Shown here piece by piece: positions 1-4,979 of a DNA stretch of 7,931 nucleotides (positions within the stretch are counted from its first letter, which is position 1; every line of letters starts with the position of its first letter). Below the pieces are notes generated by a model. It was given only the letters and a program-made list of their open reading frames with translations. It was not told the DNA's origin and did not search any database. Source of the stretch: JABHCC01 sp034658635 (lineage in GTDB: Bacteria > Bacteroidota > Bacteroidia > Bacteroidales > UBA12481); contig JAYEFL010000351.1 of NCBI GenBank assembly GCA_034658635.1, forward strand, positions 1-7,931, read 5' to 3'. A program made the position numbers and the translations under genes.

Positions 1-558
1 ATTTCTGACCAGTTCACAGGCAAACCTGAACTGCTCGGCAGAGCGCTGCTGTGAACCAATCTGGAAAGTCACACCTGAACGGTGAACCGCATCACTCAAT
101 TGCCGACCTTCCATAATAGTCAGGGAAGTAGGCTTTTGAAGATAAATATGTTTCCCGGCAATTGCAGCTTCAATACCCGGCTGTGAATGCCAATGGTCAG
201 GTGTGCTGATTACCACCCCGTCAATATCCTTATTCATCAGTAACTCACGATAATCACCGTACATTTTCACATCCACTGCATTCGGCATCCCCATTTTAGC
301 ATAATTATCCATGATGAGTTGTTTTCCATCCATCATCCTTTTGGAATCCAAATCACAGACAGCCATAAAACGCACTTTTTCATGCCGCATCACACCATTT
401 AAATCACCGCGACCCATTCGTCCGCATCCGATCTGGGCAATGTTAACACGATTGCTGGGAGCATTTTTACCCAACACGAAAGAAGGAACGATTGTTGGTA
501 CAATGATGGTAGCGGTTCCGGCTACTCCTGTGGTTTTTAGAAATTTTCTTCTATCCAT
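1..558 (-). CDS. Gfo/Idh/MocA family oxidoreductase, Tat-exported (N-terminal 186 residues, 3' part outside window)
   Basis: Probable NAD(P)-dependent sugar/polyol dehydrogenase. The N-terminus MDRRKFLK is a twin-arginine (Tat) signal (R3-R4-x-F-L-K) followed by a hydrophobic stretch to about residue 30, so the enzyme is predicted to fold with its cofactor and be exported. The Rossmann nucleotide site is G44-C-G46-R-M-G49, with an acidic pair D69/D71 at the end of the second strand, where the cofactor ribose is usually bound. STPDHWH (118-124) and the QKP motif (141-143, Lys142) are typical of the family; most members have EKP, and Gln in place of Glu is a variant I associate with exported members. 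The C-terminal substrate-binding domain is missing because the window ends. AAAAGG at 566-571 lies 7 bases upstream of the ATG and could act as a ribosome binding site. It is last in the visible operon, after the ThuA gene. Close family members oxidise sugars or glycosides at C3; the actual substrate is unknown. Confidence 0.94.
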   Translation of the reverse strand, partial: MDRRKFLKTTGVAGTATIIVPTIVPSFVLGKNAPSNRVNIAQIGCGRMGRGDLNGVMRHEKVRFMAVCDLDSKRMMDGKQLIMDNYAKMGMPNAVDVKMYGDYRELLMNKDIDGVVISTPDHWHSQPGIEAAIAGKHIYLQKPTSLTIMEGRQLSDAVHRSGVTFQIGSQQRSAEQFRFACELVRN

Positions 559-571
559 TTTGTTACCTTTT

Positions 572-599
572 AAGGCTTGAGGCTTAAGGCTTGAGGCTT
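572..599. repeat. Heptamer array: (AAGGCTT GAGGCTT) x2
   Basis: Four 7-base units in perfect register, alternating AAGGCTT and GAGGCTT (28 bases), followed by a partial fifth (AAG). It fills part of the spacer between the ThuA gene and the Gfo/Idh/MocA gene, just upstream of the latter's AAAAGG. No open function is visible. It belongs with the other heptamer arrays of this operon by unit length and copy number, although the word itself differs. Confidence 0.9.
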
Positions 600-612
600 A
601 AGTACAAGTATT

Positions 613-640
613 AGTTATAAGTTTTTAGTTTTTAGTTAAG
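613..640. repeat. Degenerate heptamer array: AGTTATA, AGTTTTT x2, AGTTAAG
   Basis: Four 7-base units starting with AGTT, in exact register over 28 bases. The array overlaps the last codons and the stop of the ThuA gene, so the tail Leu-Thr-Lys-Asn-stop is written by repeat sequence. The first word plus the start of the next (AGTTATAAGTTT) recurs at 1471-1482, immediately upstream of the ThuA start codon. Confidence 0.75.
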
Positions 641-1470
641 GTTACTTCTGTTGCGCTTGCCATCGAGAAATCTGGTTTTGGTTTATCTACTGTCCAAAGA
701 ATTCCACCCAAAACATGCTGGCGGAAGTTTGGATCAGAATAGTGCTTAATGCTGTGTCCGTAGCTGGTGTACCACTCTTTGCCTCCGTCGAATTCATGAC
801 ACCAGGCTCCGGGGTAGAGATCTCCAAATATTGTTCCTGGGTAATCGTCCTTCCCTTTATCCTCTATAGTTGTCATATCGTGAGAAAGTAAAACATGGAT
901 ATCCGGATTAAGATGGTGCAGGTAGTACCCTTCGTCCTCCCATTTCCAGTCGCCGTCAAAAAACTCCGTTGATGGATGATTGGGATCGGTTATTTTGACA
1001 TCAAATTCCTGGTACGGACAATGCCTTACAAAAGTGCCACCCAGCATTTTCCAGAACCAGGGCCAATGGCGCTCGCTACCACAGGCTGAATGTATGCCAA
1101 CAAAGCCTCCACCTGCCTGGATGTACCTTTTAAATGCCAGTCGTTGCTCGTCGTTGTCGAATGCATCATTATTTGTGTTCGAAAAGATCAGGGCATTGTA
1201 CTGGGCCAGATTTTCCTCCGTAAAGAGAGAAGGATCTTCTGATACATCAAAGGCAATCTCGTTATCCTTGCACAATACAGTCAACATCTCAATAGACGCC
1301 TGGATGTTATCATGGACAAAGCCTTTTCCATTTTTTGTGTAGATAAGTACTTTTTTTTCATCCTGATTTACTGTTTGAGAACATGAGGTCATAAAGGCAG
1401 GAAGGCAGGAAAGCAGGAAGGCAGAAAGGAAAAAAGACAGGAAGGCAGAAAGGGATATTGCTCTTTTCAT
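625..1470 (-). CDS. ThuA-domain lipoprotein (trehalose-utilisation family)
   Basis: 281-residue protein with a ThuA fold (class I glutamine-amidotransferase-like) from about residue 40 to 262. Recognisable family segments are KKVLIYTKNGKGFVHD (39-54), the turn GGGFVGIHSACGSE (120-133, with Cys130 and His128), W138-x-W-K-M-L-G-G, the stretch YPGTIFGD (210-217) and the closing GGILWTVDK. In rhizobia, ThuA works with the Gfo/Idh/MocA enzyme ThuB on 3-keto-disaccharides, which fits the Gfo/Idh/MocA gene directly downstream; an equivalent reaction here is inference. The N-terminus is a lipoprotein signal: Lys2-Arg3, a hydrophobic core, and candidate lipobox cysteines at Cys22 (LLSC) and Cys30 (MTSC, more likely because the mature domain follows closely). 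The core is made of a repeat: Ser/Pro-Ala-Phe-Leu/Met recurs exactly every 8 residues (8, 16, 24) because the DNA is an AAGGCAGG octamer array. The spacer to the upstream DUF6807 gene is 10 bases. Confidence 0.93.
   Translation of the reverse strand: MKRAISLSAFLSFFLSAFLLSCLPAFMTSCSQTVNQDEKKVLIYTKNGKGFVHDNIQASIEMLTVLCKDNEIAFDVSEDPSLFTEENLAQYNALIFSNTNNDAFDNDEQRLAFKRYIQAGGGFVGIHSACGSERHWPWFWKMLGGTFVRHCPYQEFDVKITDPNHPSTEFFDGDWKWEDEGYYLHHLNPDIHVLLSHDMTTIEDKGKDDYPGTIFGDLYPGAWCHEFDGGKEWYTSYGHSIKHYSDPNFRQHVLGGILWTVDKPKPDFSMASATEVTLTKN
1394..1449. repeat. Octamer array (AAGGCAGG-type) inside the ThuA signal peptide
   Basis: Units AAGGCAGG (1394-1401), AAGGCAGG (1402-1409), AAAGCAGG (1410-1417) and AAGGCAGA (1418-1425) are in exact 8-base register. 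After an A-rich interruption a further AAGGCAGA follows at 1442-1449. Read on the minus strand, three octamers make eight codons, which gives the 8-residue period of Ser-Ala-Phe-Leu in the signal peptide. Confidence 0.9.
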
Positions 1471-1484
1471 AGTTATAAGTTTAT
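1471..1484. repeat. Two AGTT heptamers in the DUF6807-ThuA junction
   Basis: AGTTATA and AGTTTAT, adjacent 7-base units, fill the 10-base spacer before the ThuA start codon and run into the DUF6807 stop codon (TAA on the minus strand, 1483-1481). Twelve bases (AGTTATAAGTTT) are identical to 613-624 at the other end of the ThuA gene, so the gene is bracketed by the same word. Confidence 0.55.
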
Positions 1485-2869
1485 TGCGGATTAAGGTACG
1501 AAATTTTTATAGTGGGTTTATTTGCATATGCCTGCCATGCAACATCAGCTACTTCAGCAGGCAAAGCTCCTTCATTGATCCAAATCCTGTAACGCTGCGA
1601 ATAGCTTTTGCCAGCCTCCAGAATCCAGGCTTTTTCGCGGATAGGGGTAAATTCGAAATATTGATGTCCTACTCCCCCAATAGAGTTTTTGGGCCAGATA
1701 CGCATTGGTTGAGGGAAATCATAATTCCCCGGATCACTCATAAACAAAAGACCGGTTTCTACCCCATCCAGGTCACCGCTAACCCTGCACCATTTAGCCC
1801 GTGTAGCATCTCCGTTTTCCCAGGTTTTTCCTTCTGAAGTCAAAACTTGAGAATTGGAATTATTCCATTTTTCCGTAGCCCGATACCCCAAGCCACCACC
1901 ATACCGGTAGGCATCCAAAGAAACAGTATCATCTGTTACGTTCGTTAGCACTGAAGTAAAGTCAAGGAAGTATCCGTCAGAGATGTTCCAAACTCTGACT
2001 ATCCATTCTTCTGACAAAACTGTCACTTCGTTCCTATCGAAGGTCTTTCGTCTTTCGTCTTTCGTCTTTCGTCTTTCGTCATCTTGAGTCTTTGGTCTTG
2101 GGTCTTTGGTCTTAAGAAAAGCTAAGTGATCCTGAACAACTCTGAATTCAGAATATACTTCTCCAGATTCAATTCCCACAATATTCTTAAATCTTACAGT
2201 ACCTTGTTCATCTCCCAGATTCCAGAAATCTGTATGATTCCCTTGCCAGGTAACTCTGGTCCAGGGATTCCAAAGCCCCATGTGATGAAGATGATCAGGA
2301 GGCTGCACCCACGTAAGCACCTCACCTGCTGGGGAATACAAGGGATGAATAAACCCACTGCGGACCCACTTCTCTGCCTGTCCGGGTGGTGGAGGCAACA
2401 ATGCATGGCGATAGTGCAGAATTGGATTATTATTTTTGGATAATATTATGGTTGAATCGTTTATGGCTGACGTCATTTGTGGGTGTTGTTGTGATGGCAA
2501 ATCATGCATTACCCCAACAAATAATTCAAAAATTCTGATTGAATCACCATTTGATTCAATCACCCACGACAATTCATCAAATTCCCCATAACGAATCTGG
2601 CTGGAAACAGAAATGCGTTCATCTTCAACTATTTCATACAATTGAAAATCTGATCCTTGCGGCACAACACCAGACTTCAGCTGAACCCGAACAGGAACAG
2701 AAATCCGCGAGTCCCCCCTTCGACTCCGCTCAGGGACCGAAAGGTTGAGTCCCGAGTCCCGAGTCCCGAGTCCCTGAACTCCAATCCTCGCTACCGGCTT
2801 CTGAGCAAAACCTGCAACTGAAGCCAGAAGCACAAAAAACATAAACAATATCCGCGCAATCGTTTTCAT
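1481..2869 (-). CDS. DUF6807 (PmoA-like) family secreted protein with two repeat-derived internal segments
   Basis: 462 residues. The first 22 residues form a classical signal peptide (Lys2, hydrophobic core, cleavage near GFAQ). Family hallmarks are the RSGFIHPLYSPAGEVLT block (170-186), PPDHLHHMGLWNPW (190-203, His-rich and probably the functional pocket), TDFWNLG (213-219), EEWIVRVWN (287-295), the YRYGGGLGYR strand (321-330) and the C-terminal YRIWINEG (427-434). The family is sometimes labelled a methane-oxygenase PmoA relative, but its members sit in carbohydrate operons and the reaction is not known to me. Two segments look foreign: residues about 32-53 (QGLGTRDSG... to RRGDS) and about 253-277 (Lys/Asp/Arg-rich, with KTKD and DERRKT repeated). 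Both are translated tandem repeats; the flanking family sequence reads continuously across them. Whether the protein still folds is unknown. The start lies 15 bases after the SDR stop, and translational coupling is likely. Confidence 0.9.
   Translation of the reverse strand: MKTIARILFMFFVLLASVAGFAQKPVARIGVQGLGTRDSGLNLSVPERSRRGDSRISVPVRVQLKSGVVPQGSDFQLYEIVEDERISVSSQIRYGEFDELSWVIESNGDSIRIFELFVGVMHDLPSQQHPQMTSAINDSTIILSKNNNPILHYRHALLPPPPGQAEKWVRSGFIHPLYSPAGEVLTWVQPPDHLHHMGLWNPWTRVTWQGNHTDFWNLGDEQGTVRFKNIVGIESGEVYSEFRVVQDHLAFLKTKDPRPKTQDDERRKTKDERRKTFDRNEVTVLSEEWIVRVWNISDGYFLDFTSVLTNVTDDTVSLDAYRYGGGLGYRATEKWNNSNSQVLTSEGKTWENGDATRAKWCRVSGDLDGVETGLLFMSDPGNYDFPQPMRIWPKNSIGGVGHQYFEFTPIREKAWILEAGKSYSQRYRIWINEGALPAEVADVAWQAYANKPTIKISYLNPQ
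2043..2115. repeat. Heptamer arrays GTCTTTC x5 and GTCTTTG/GTCTTGG x4 inside the DUF6807 gene
   Basis: Five perfect GTCTTTC units at 2043-2077. After a 10-base interruption come GTCTTTG, GTCTTGG, GTCTTTG and GTCTTAA in register at 2088-2115. On the coding (minus) strand they read GAAAGAC and CAAAGAC and give residues about 253-277 of the protein, rich in Lys, Asp and Arg. A heptamer passes through all three frames, and none of the three contains a stop on the sense strand, which lets the array sit in an open reading frame. Confidence 0.93.
2709..2774 (-). repeat. 66-base composite repeat module inside the DUF6807 gene
   Basis: On the minus strand it reads GGGACTC x4 (2774-2747), an 8-base spacer (AACCTTTC), a 23-base element containing CCCTGAGCGGAGTCGAAGG (2738-2716), and one more GGGACTC (2715-2709). 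The total is 66 bases, exactly 22 codons, so its presence keeps the frame. It encodes the odd segment at residues 32-53. The element around TGAGCGGAGTCGAAG is, from memory, a repeat scattered in many environmental bacterial genomes and a common source of spurious peptides such as SVPERSRR. The same module, minus the last heptamer, occurs inverted at 3761-3819. Confidence 0.9.
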
Positions 2870-2884
2870 CAGTTCAACTTATTA

Positions 2885-3709
2885 TTACACTCCGCTGAAG
2901 GCACTGAATCCTCCGTCAATGGGCAACACTACACCTGTCACAAATTTTGCGGCATCGCTAAGAAGGTACATAACAGCACCGGTGAGTTCATCAGCTTTAC
3001 CAAATCTACCCATCGGAGTTTTACGAATCACATCCTGACCTCTGGAGCTATAGCTTCCATCTTCGTTGGTCAGCAAGCGGCGGTTTTGTTCACCTATAAA
3101 AAACCCGGGGGCAATCGCATTTACGCGAATACCTTCTCCGAATTTCTGTGCCATTTCAGTAGCCAGCCACTGAGTGAAGTTAGAAATTCCTGCCTTCGAA
3201 GCCGAATATCCCATTACACGTGTAATAACTGGTCCGGCTGCCATTGAAGAAATATTCAGAATAGATCCCGATTTCTGATCAGCCATCACTTTACCAAATA
3301 CCATAGTAGGAAGAACGGAGCCAATGAAATTAAGGTCCATTACTTTTTTCAGTGCATCAATTTTAAGATCAAAGAATGTTTGATCTGGTCCGACAGTTGC
3401 TCCCGGCATATTACCTCCAGCAGCATTGATAAGGGCATCAATACTTCCATACCTGGCCAAGACTGCTTCACGGGCTATCTCCAAACTTTCCTCTTCCAGC
3501 ACATTGGTAGCAAGACCAATAGCTTCGCCCCCCTTATCAACAATTTCCCGGGCACGCATTTCGGCCCTCTCCAAATCCAAGTCAAGAATCACCAATTTAC
3601 ATCCTGCTGCAGCCAATCCATCACCAATTGCGGTAGCCAAAACCCCAGCGCCTCCGGTAATGAGCACAACTTTTCCTTGAAGCTTGAATATCTGTTCGAT
3701 ATAACTCAT
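2885..3709 (-). CDS. SDR family oxidoreductase, D-mannonate oxidoreductase (YjmF/UxuB-like) type
   Basis: 274 residues, the usual length for a classical short-chain dehydrogenase. The cofactor motif is T18-G-G-A-G-V-L-A25; the family normally ends this motif with Gly, so Ala25 is a small deviation. Asp43 after the second strand predicts NAD(H) preference. NAAG is at 95-98, the catalytic Asn is probably N127, the Ser is in ISSM (153-156), and Tyr168 and Lys172 lie in YSASK. The stretch EGIRVNAIAPGFFIGEQNRRLL (192-213) and the ending DGGFSAFSGV match the subfamily annotated as D-mannonate oxidoreductase/fructuronate reductase, interconverting D-fructuronate and D-mannonate in hexuronate catabolism. 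No mannonate dehydratase is in view, so the substrate is uncertain. No signal peptide: cytoplasmic. It is the first gene of the four-gene operon. The start is fixed by an in-frame TGA two codons upstream and by the family N-terminus (a short leader before LQGKVVLITG). No Shine-Dalgarno sequence is visible. Confidence 0.93.
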   Translation of the reverse strand: MSYIEQIFKLQGKVVLITGGAGVLATAIGDGLAAAGCKLVILDLDLERAEMRAREIVDKGGEAIGLATNVLEEESLEIAREAVLARYGSIDALINAAGGNMPGATVGPDQTFFDLKIDALKKVMDLNFIGSVLPTMVFGKVMADQKSGSILNISSMAAGPVITRVMGYSASKAGISNFTQWLATEMAQKFGEGIRVNAIAPGFFIGEQNRRLLTNEDGSYSSRGQDVIRKTPMGRFGKADELTGAVMYLLSDAAKFVTGVVLPIDGGFSAFSGV

Positions 3710-3713
3710 GCTT

Positions 3714-3721
3714 CAAAGATA
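3714..3721 (-). promoter_or_regulatory. Candidate Bacteroidota -7 promoter box (TATCTTTG)
   Basis: TATCTTTG on the minus strand matches TAnnTTTG exactly and ends 4 bases before the SDR start codon. If used, transcription would begin at or very near the ATG and the mRNA would be nearly leaderless. No convincing TTTG -33 element is seen, so the match could be chance. Confidence 0.35.
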
Positions 3722-3731
3722 ATAACTTTTC

Positions 3732-3745
3732 CGTGTGCGCACACG
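3732..3745. promoter_or_regulatory. Perfect 14-base palindrome, candidate operator of the sugar operon
   Basis: CGTGTGCGCACACG is a perfect inverted repeat without spacer, starting 23 bases before the SDR start codon and 10 bases upstream of the TATCTTTG box, where a repressor would block the promoter. The form (GC-centred, even palindrome) suits dimeric LacI- or GntR-type sugar regulators. No regulator gene for it is in the window, so the assignment is inference. Confidence 0.5.
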
Positions 3746-3760
3746 AGATTGGGAGAAAAG

Positions 3761-3819
3761 GGGATTCGGGATTCGGGACTCGGGACTCGTAAAACCGGTC
3801 CCTGAGCAGAGTCGAAGGG
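3761..3819 (+). repeat. Second copy of the composite repeat module, intergenic
   Basis: GGGATTC x2 and GGGACTC x2 in exact register (3761-3788), an 8-base spacer (GTAAAACC), then a 23-base element containing CCCTGAGCAGAGTCGAAGG (3797-3819). Element length, spacer length and order equal those of the module in the DUF6807 gene but in opposite orientation. By my count 49 of 59 positions agree, most differences lying in the spacer and only one in the 23-base element. Confidence 0.9.
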
Positions 3820-3846
3820 TCAAAAGGGGGAGCTCGGAACTCAGTG

Positions 3847-3967
3847 GATTACCCTGCTCTGAGCTGCGATAGTATTAATTCGAATAGTTTTTTGTGGGTT
3901 TCCCAAGAGTCCAGAATTTTGCAGGCCTGAAGTATGGACAAATTCTCATTTCTGATTTCATCAACTA
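3847..3967 (-). pseudogene. 3' remnant of an XRE-type HTH gene (left copy of a direct repeat)
   Basis: 121 bases aligned without gaps to 7374-7494 with 12 mismatches by hand count. On the minus strand it encodes about 38 C-terminal residues: VDEIRN, an altered LSILQACKIL, then W-E-x-H-KKLFELILSQLR and a stop (3851-3849), matching the end of the HTH protein encoded at the right side of the window. Similarity stops sharply at 3967; upstream codons are unrelated and soon run into a TGA, so the DNA-binding half is missing. It lies in the same orientation as the right copy, and the DUF4249 and receptor genes lie between the two. Confidence 0.82.
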
Positions 3968-4061
3968 TACATAGCACATGTAATTCTTGATTGGTAGCGT
4001 ACTCAATTAAATCTCATGAATTATTGCTACTTTGGTGTATTCAAACAGCCCAGTTATTAAA

Positions 4062-4979
4062 ATGTTACGTTTTTTCTATCCTATACTGTTTTTAACAGTA
4101 TGTGTACTGACCACTTCCTGTGAGACTGAAATCAAGATTGATGTGGACAAGCTAGACAGTCATCTTGTCTTAAACTCGCTCTTTTGCCCAGACAGTTTAA
4201 TTCAGGTAAGAGTATCGGAAACAAGAGATGTTTTTAATGAAATCGAATATGGAGATCCTCCCCTTGTCGACATTTCTATATATGAGAATTCTGAGTTTGT
4301 TGAAAAGCTAATTTCTGAGGGTGGCAATATCTATTCAACAGCATCTCTGATACCTAGATCAAATTCGAATTATGAACTTGTCGTTGAGAGTCCATGGGGT
4401 CAATCCAATGCTTTGAGTACTGTTCCAACACAGGTTGTTCCGGATTCTATTTGGATTGAAAGAAAAGTAGGTAGAACAGAATATGATGTTGTTTATCATC
4501 GTTTAGCTATCCAATTCAAGGATAATGATTTGGAAAAGAACTATTACTCTATTTTTCTGCGATTTGAGTACCTCGATTCATTGCATGGTTTTGGATATCT
4601 TGAAGGTGAGAGTACATTGTTCTGTAATGATCCTATTGTTAATCAAGAGATTGATTATGATAAACATAGTGATATGAATCGTCAGATAGTGTTCTCAGAT
4701 GAATTGATCAATGGTCAAAACCATGAATTGCGGATCAATTTCTTTAATATATATTCCTCAAAAGATCCTCACAAGTTTGTAATATGTATGCATTTCAACA
4801 CAATTAGTGAAGAATATTATCGATATTTGAAAACCCTCGAATTATACAAACGACAAAGAAACTCCAACATTTGGGAAGATGTCTCTGAACCTGTTGGTAT
4901 TTATTCGAATATATCCAATGGATATGGAATTTTCGGCGGGTATTGTGCACATATTGACACATTATTATCAGTAGAATAG
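4062..4979 (+). CDS. DUF4249 domain-containing outer-membrane lipoprotein
   Basis: 305 residues. The signal peptide MLRFFYPILFLTVCVL ends in a lipobox, LTTSC, with Cys20 as the lipidation site. The mature protein opens with ETEIKIDVDKLDSHLVLNS, the usual start of DUF4249 proteins (a charged linker, then a beta-sandwich-like domain in which peptide-like ligands are presented). The C-terminal stretch from EPVGIYSN to GIFGGY, near residues 278-296, is also typical. No enzyme residues are recognisable. DUF4249 genes usually precede a TonB-dependent receptor and the lipoprotein probably acts as its surface partner, as SusD does for SusC; the ligand is unknown. I chose the ATG at 4062 because it puts the signal peptide at the N-terminus; an upstream in-frame TTG (4032) would add ten residues without signal character. 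Its stop codon touches the receptor start, implying translational coupling. Confidence 0.87.
   Translation: MLRFFYPILFLTVCVLTTSCETEIKIDVDKLDSHLVLNSLFCPDSLIQVRVSETRDVFNEIEYGDPPLVDISIYENSEFVEKLISEGGNIYSTASLIPRSNSNYELVVESPWGQSNALSTVPTQVVPDSIWIERKVGRTEYDVVYHRLAIQFKDNDLEKNYYSIFLRFEYLDSLHGFGYLEGESTLFCNDPIVNQEIDYDKHSDMNRQIVFSDELINGQNHELRINFFNIYSSKDPHKFVICMHFNTISEEYYRYLKTLELYKRQRNSNIWEDVSEPVGIYSNISNGYGIFGGYCAHIDTLLSVE

Larger units (their letters stand above)
3710..4061. other. Divergent intergenic region (352 bases) between the SDR operon and the DUF4249 gene
   Basis: From left to right it holds the TATCTTTG box and palindrome of the SDR operon, the composite repeat module (3761-3819), a short G-rich stretch, the 3' remnant of an HTH gene (3847-3967), and about 95 bases before the DUF4249 start. 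That last part contains TACTTTG (4028-4034), one base short of the TAnnTTTG form, as the only promoter-like sequence for the plus-strand genes. No terminator or RNA gene was seen. Confidence 0.8.

Noticed and set aside
980..1342. Plus-strand open frames opposite the operon (also 311-580, 1484-1837, 2126-2443, 2539-2748, 3380-3805, 3426-3680), the minus-strand frame 2194-2406, and the minus-strand frame 5160-5423 opposite the receptor gene
   Set aside because: They lie wholly or mostly over clearly recognised genes in other frames, have no family features, and several are made of antisense repeat translations.
2043..2115. Possible CRISPR-like array
   Set aside because: The units are 7 bases, directly adjacent and without spacers; no cas gene is present.
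2716..2738. Hairpin in the CCCTGAGCGGAGTCGAAGG element acting as a terminator or RNA
   Set aside because: Only the outer four bases (CCCT/AGGG) pair well; the inner part does not form a stem and no T run follows.
1481..2869. Annotation of this gene as a methane monooxygenase subunit (PmoA)
   Set aside because: It is a soluble secreted protein with a His-rich PPDHLHH motif and no membrane helices of a particulate monooxygenase; the label is only a family nickname.
3847..4014. Tail read on the minus strand (LIEYATNQELHVL, then VDEIRN) looked a little like a resolvase N-terminus
   Set aside because: No catalytic Ser motif, a TGA precedes it, and the downstream part clearly aligns to the HTH gene end at 7374-7494; the resemblance is limited to a few residues.
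4032..4061. TTG start ten codons upstream of the DUF4249 ATG
   Set aside because: It would put polar residues ahead of a well-formed lipoprotein signal; the ATG at 4062 fits the family.
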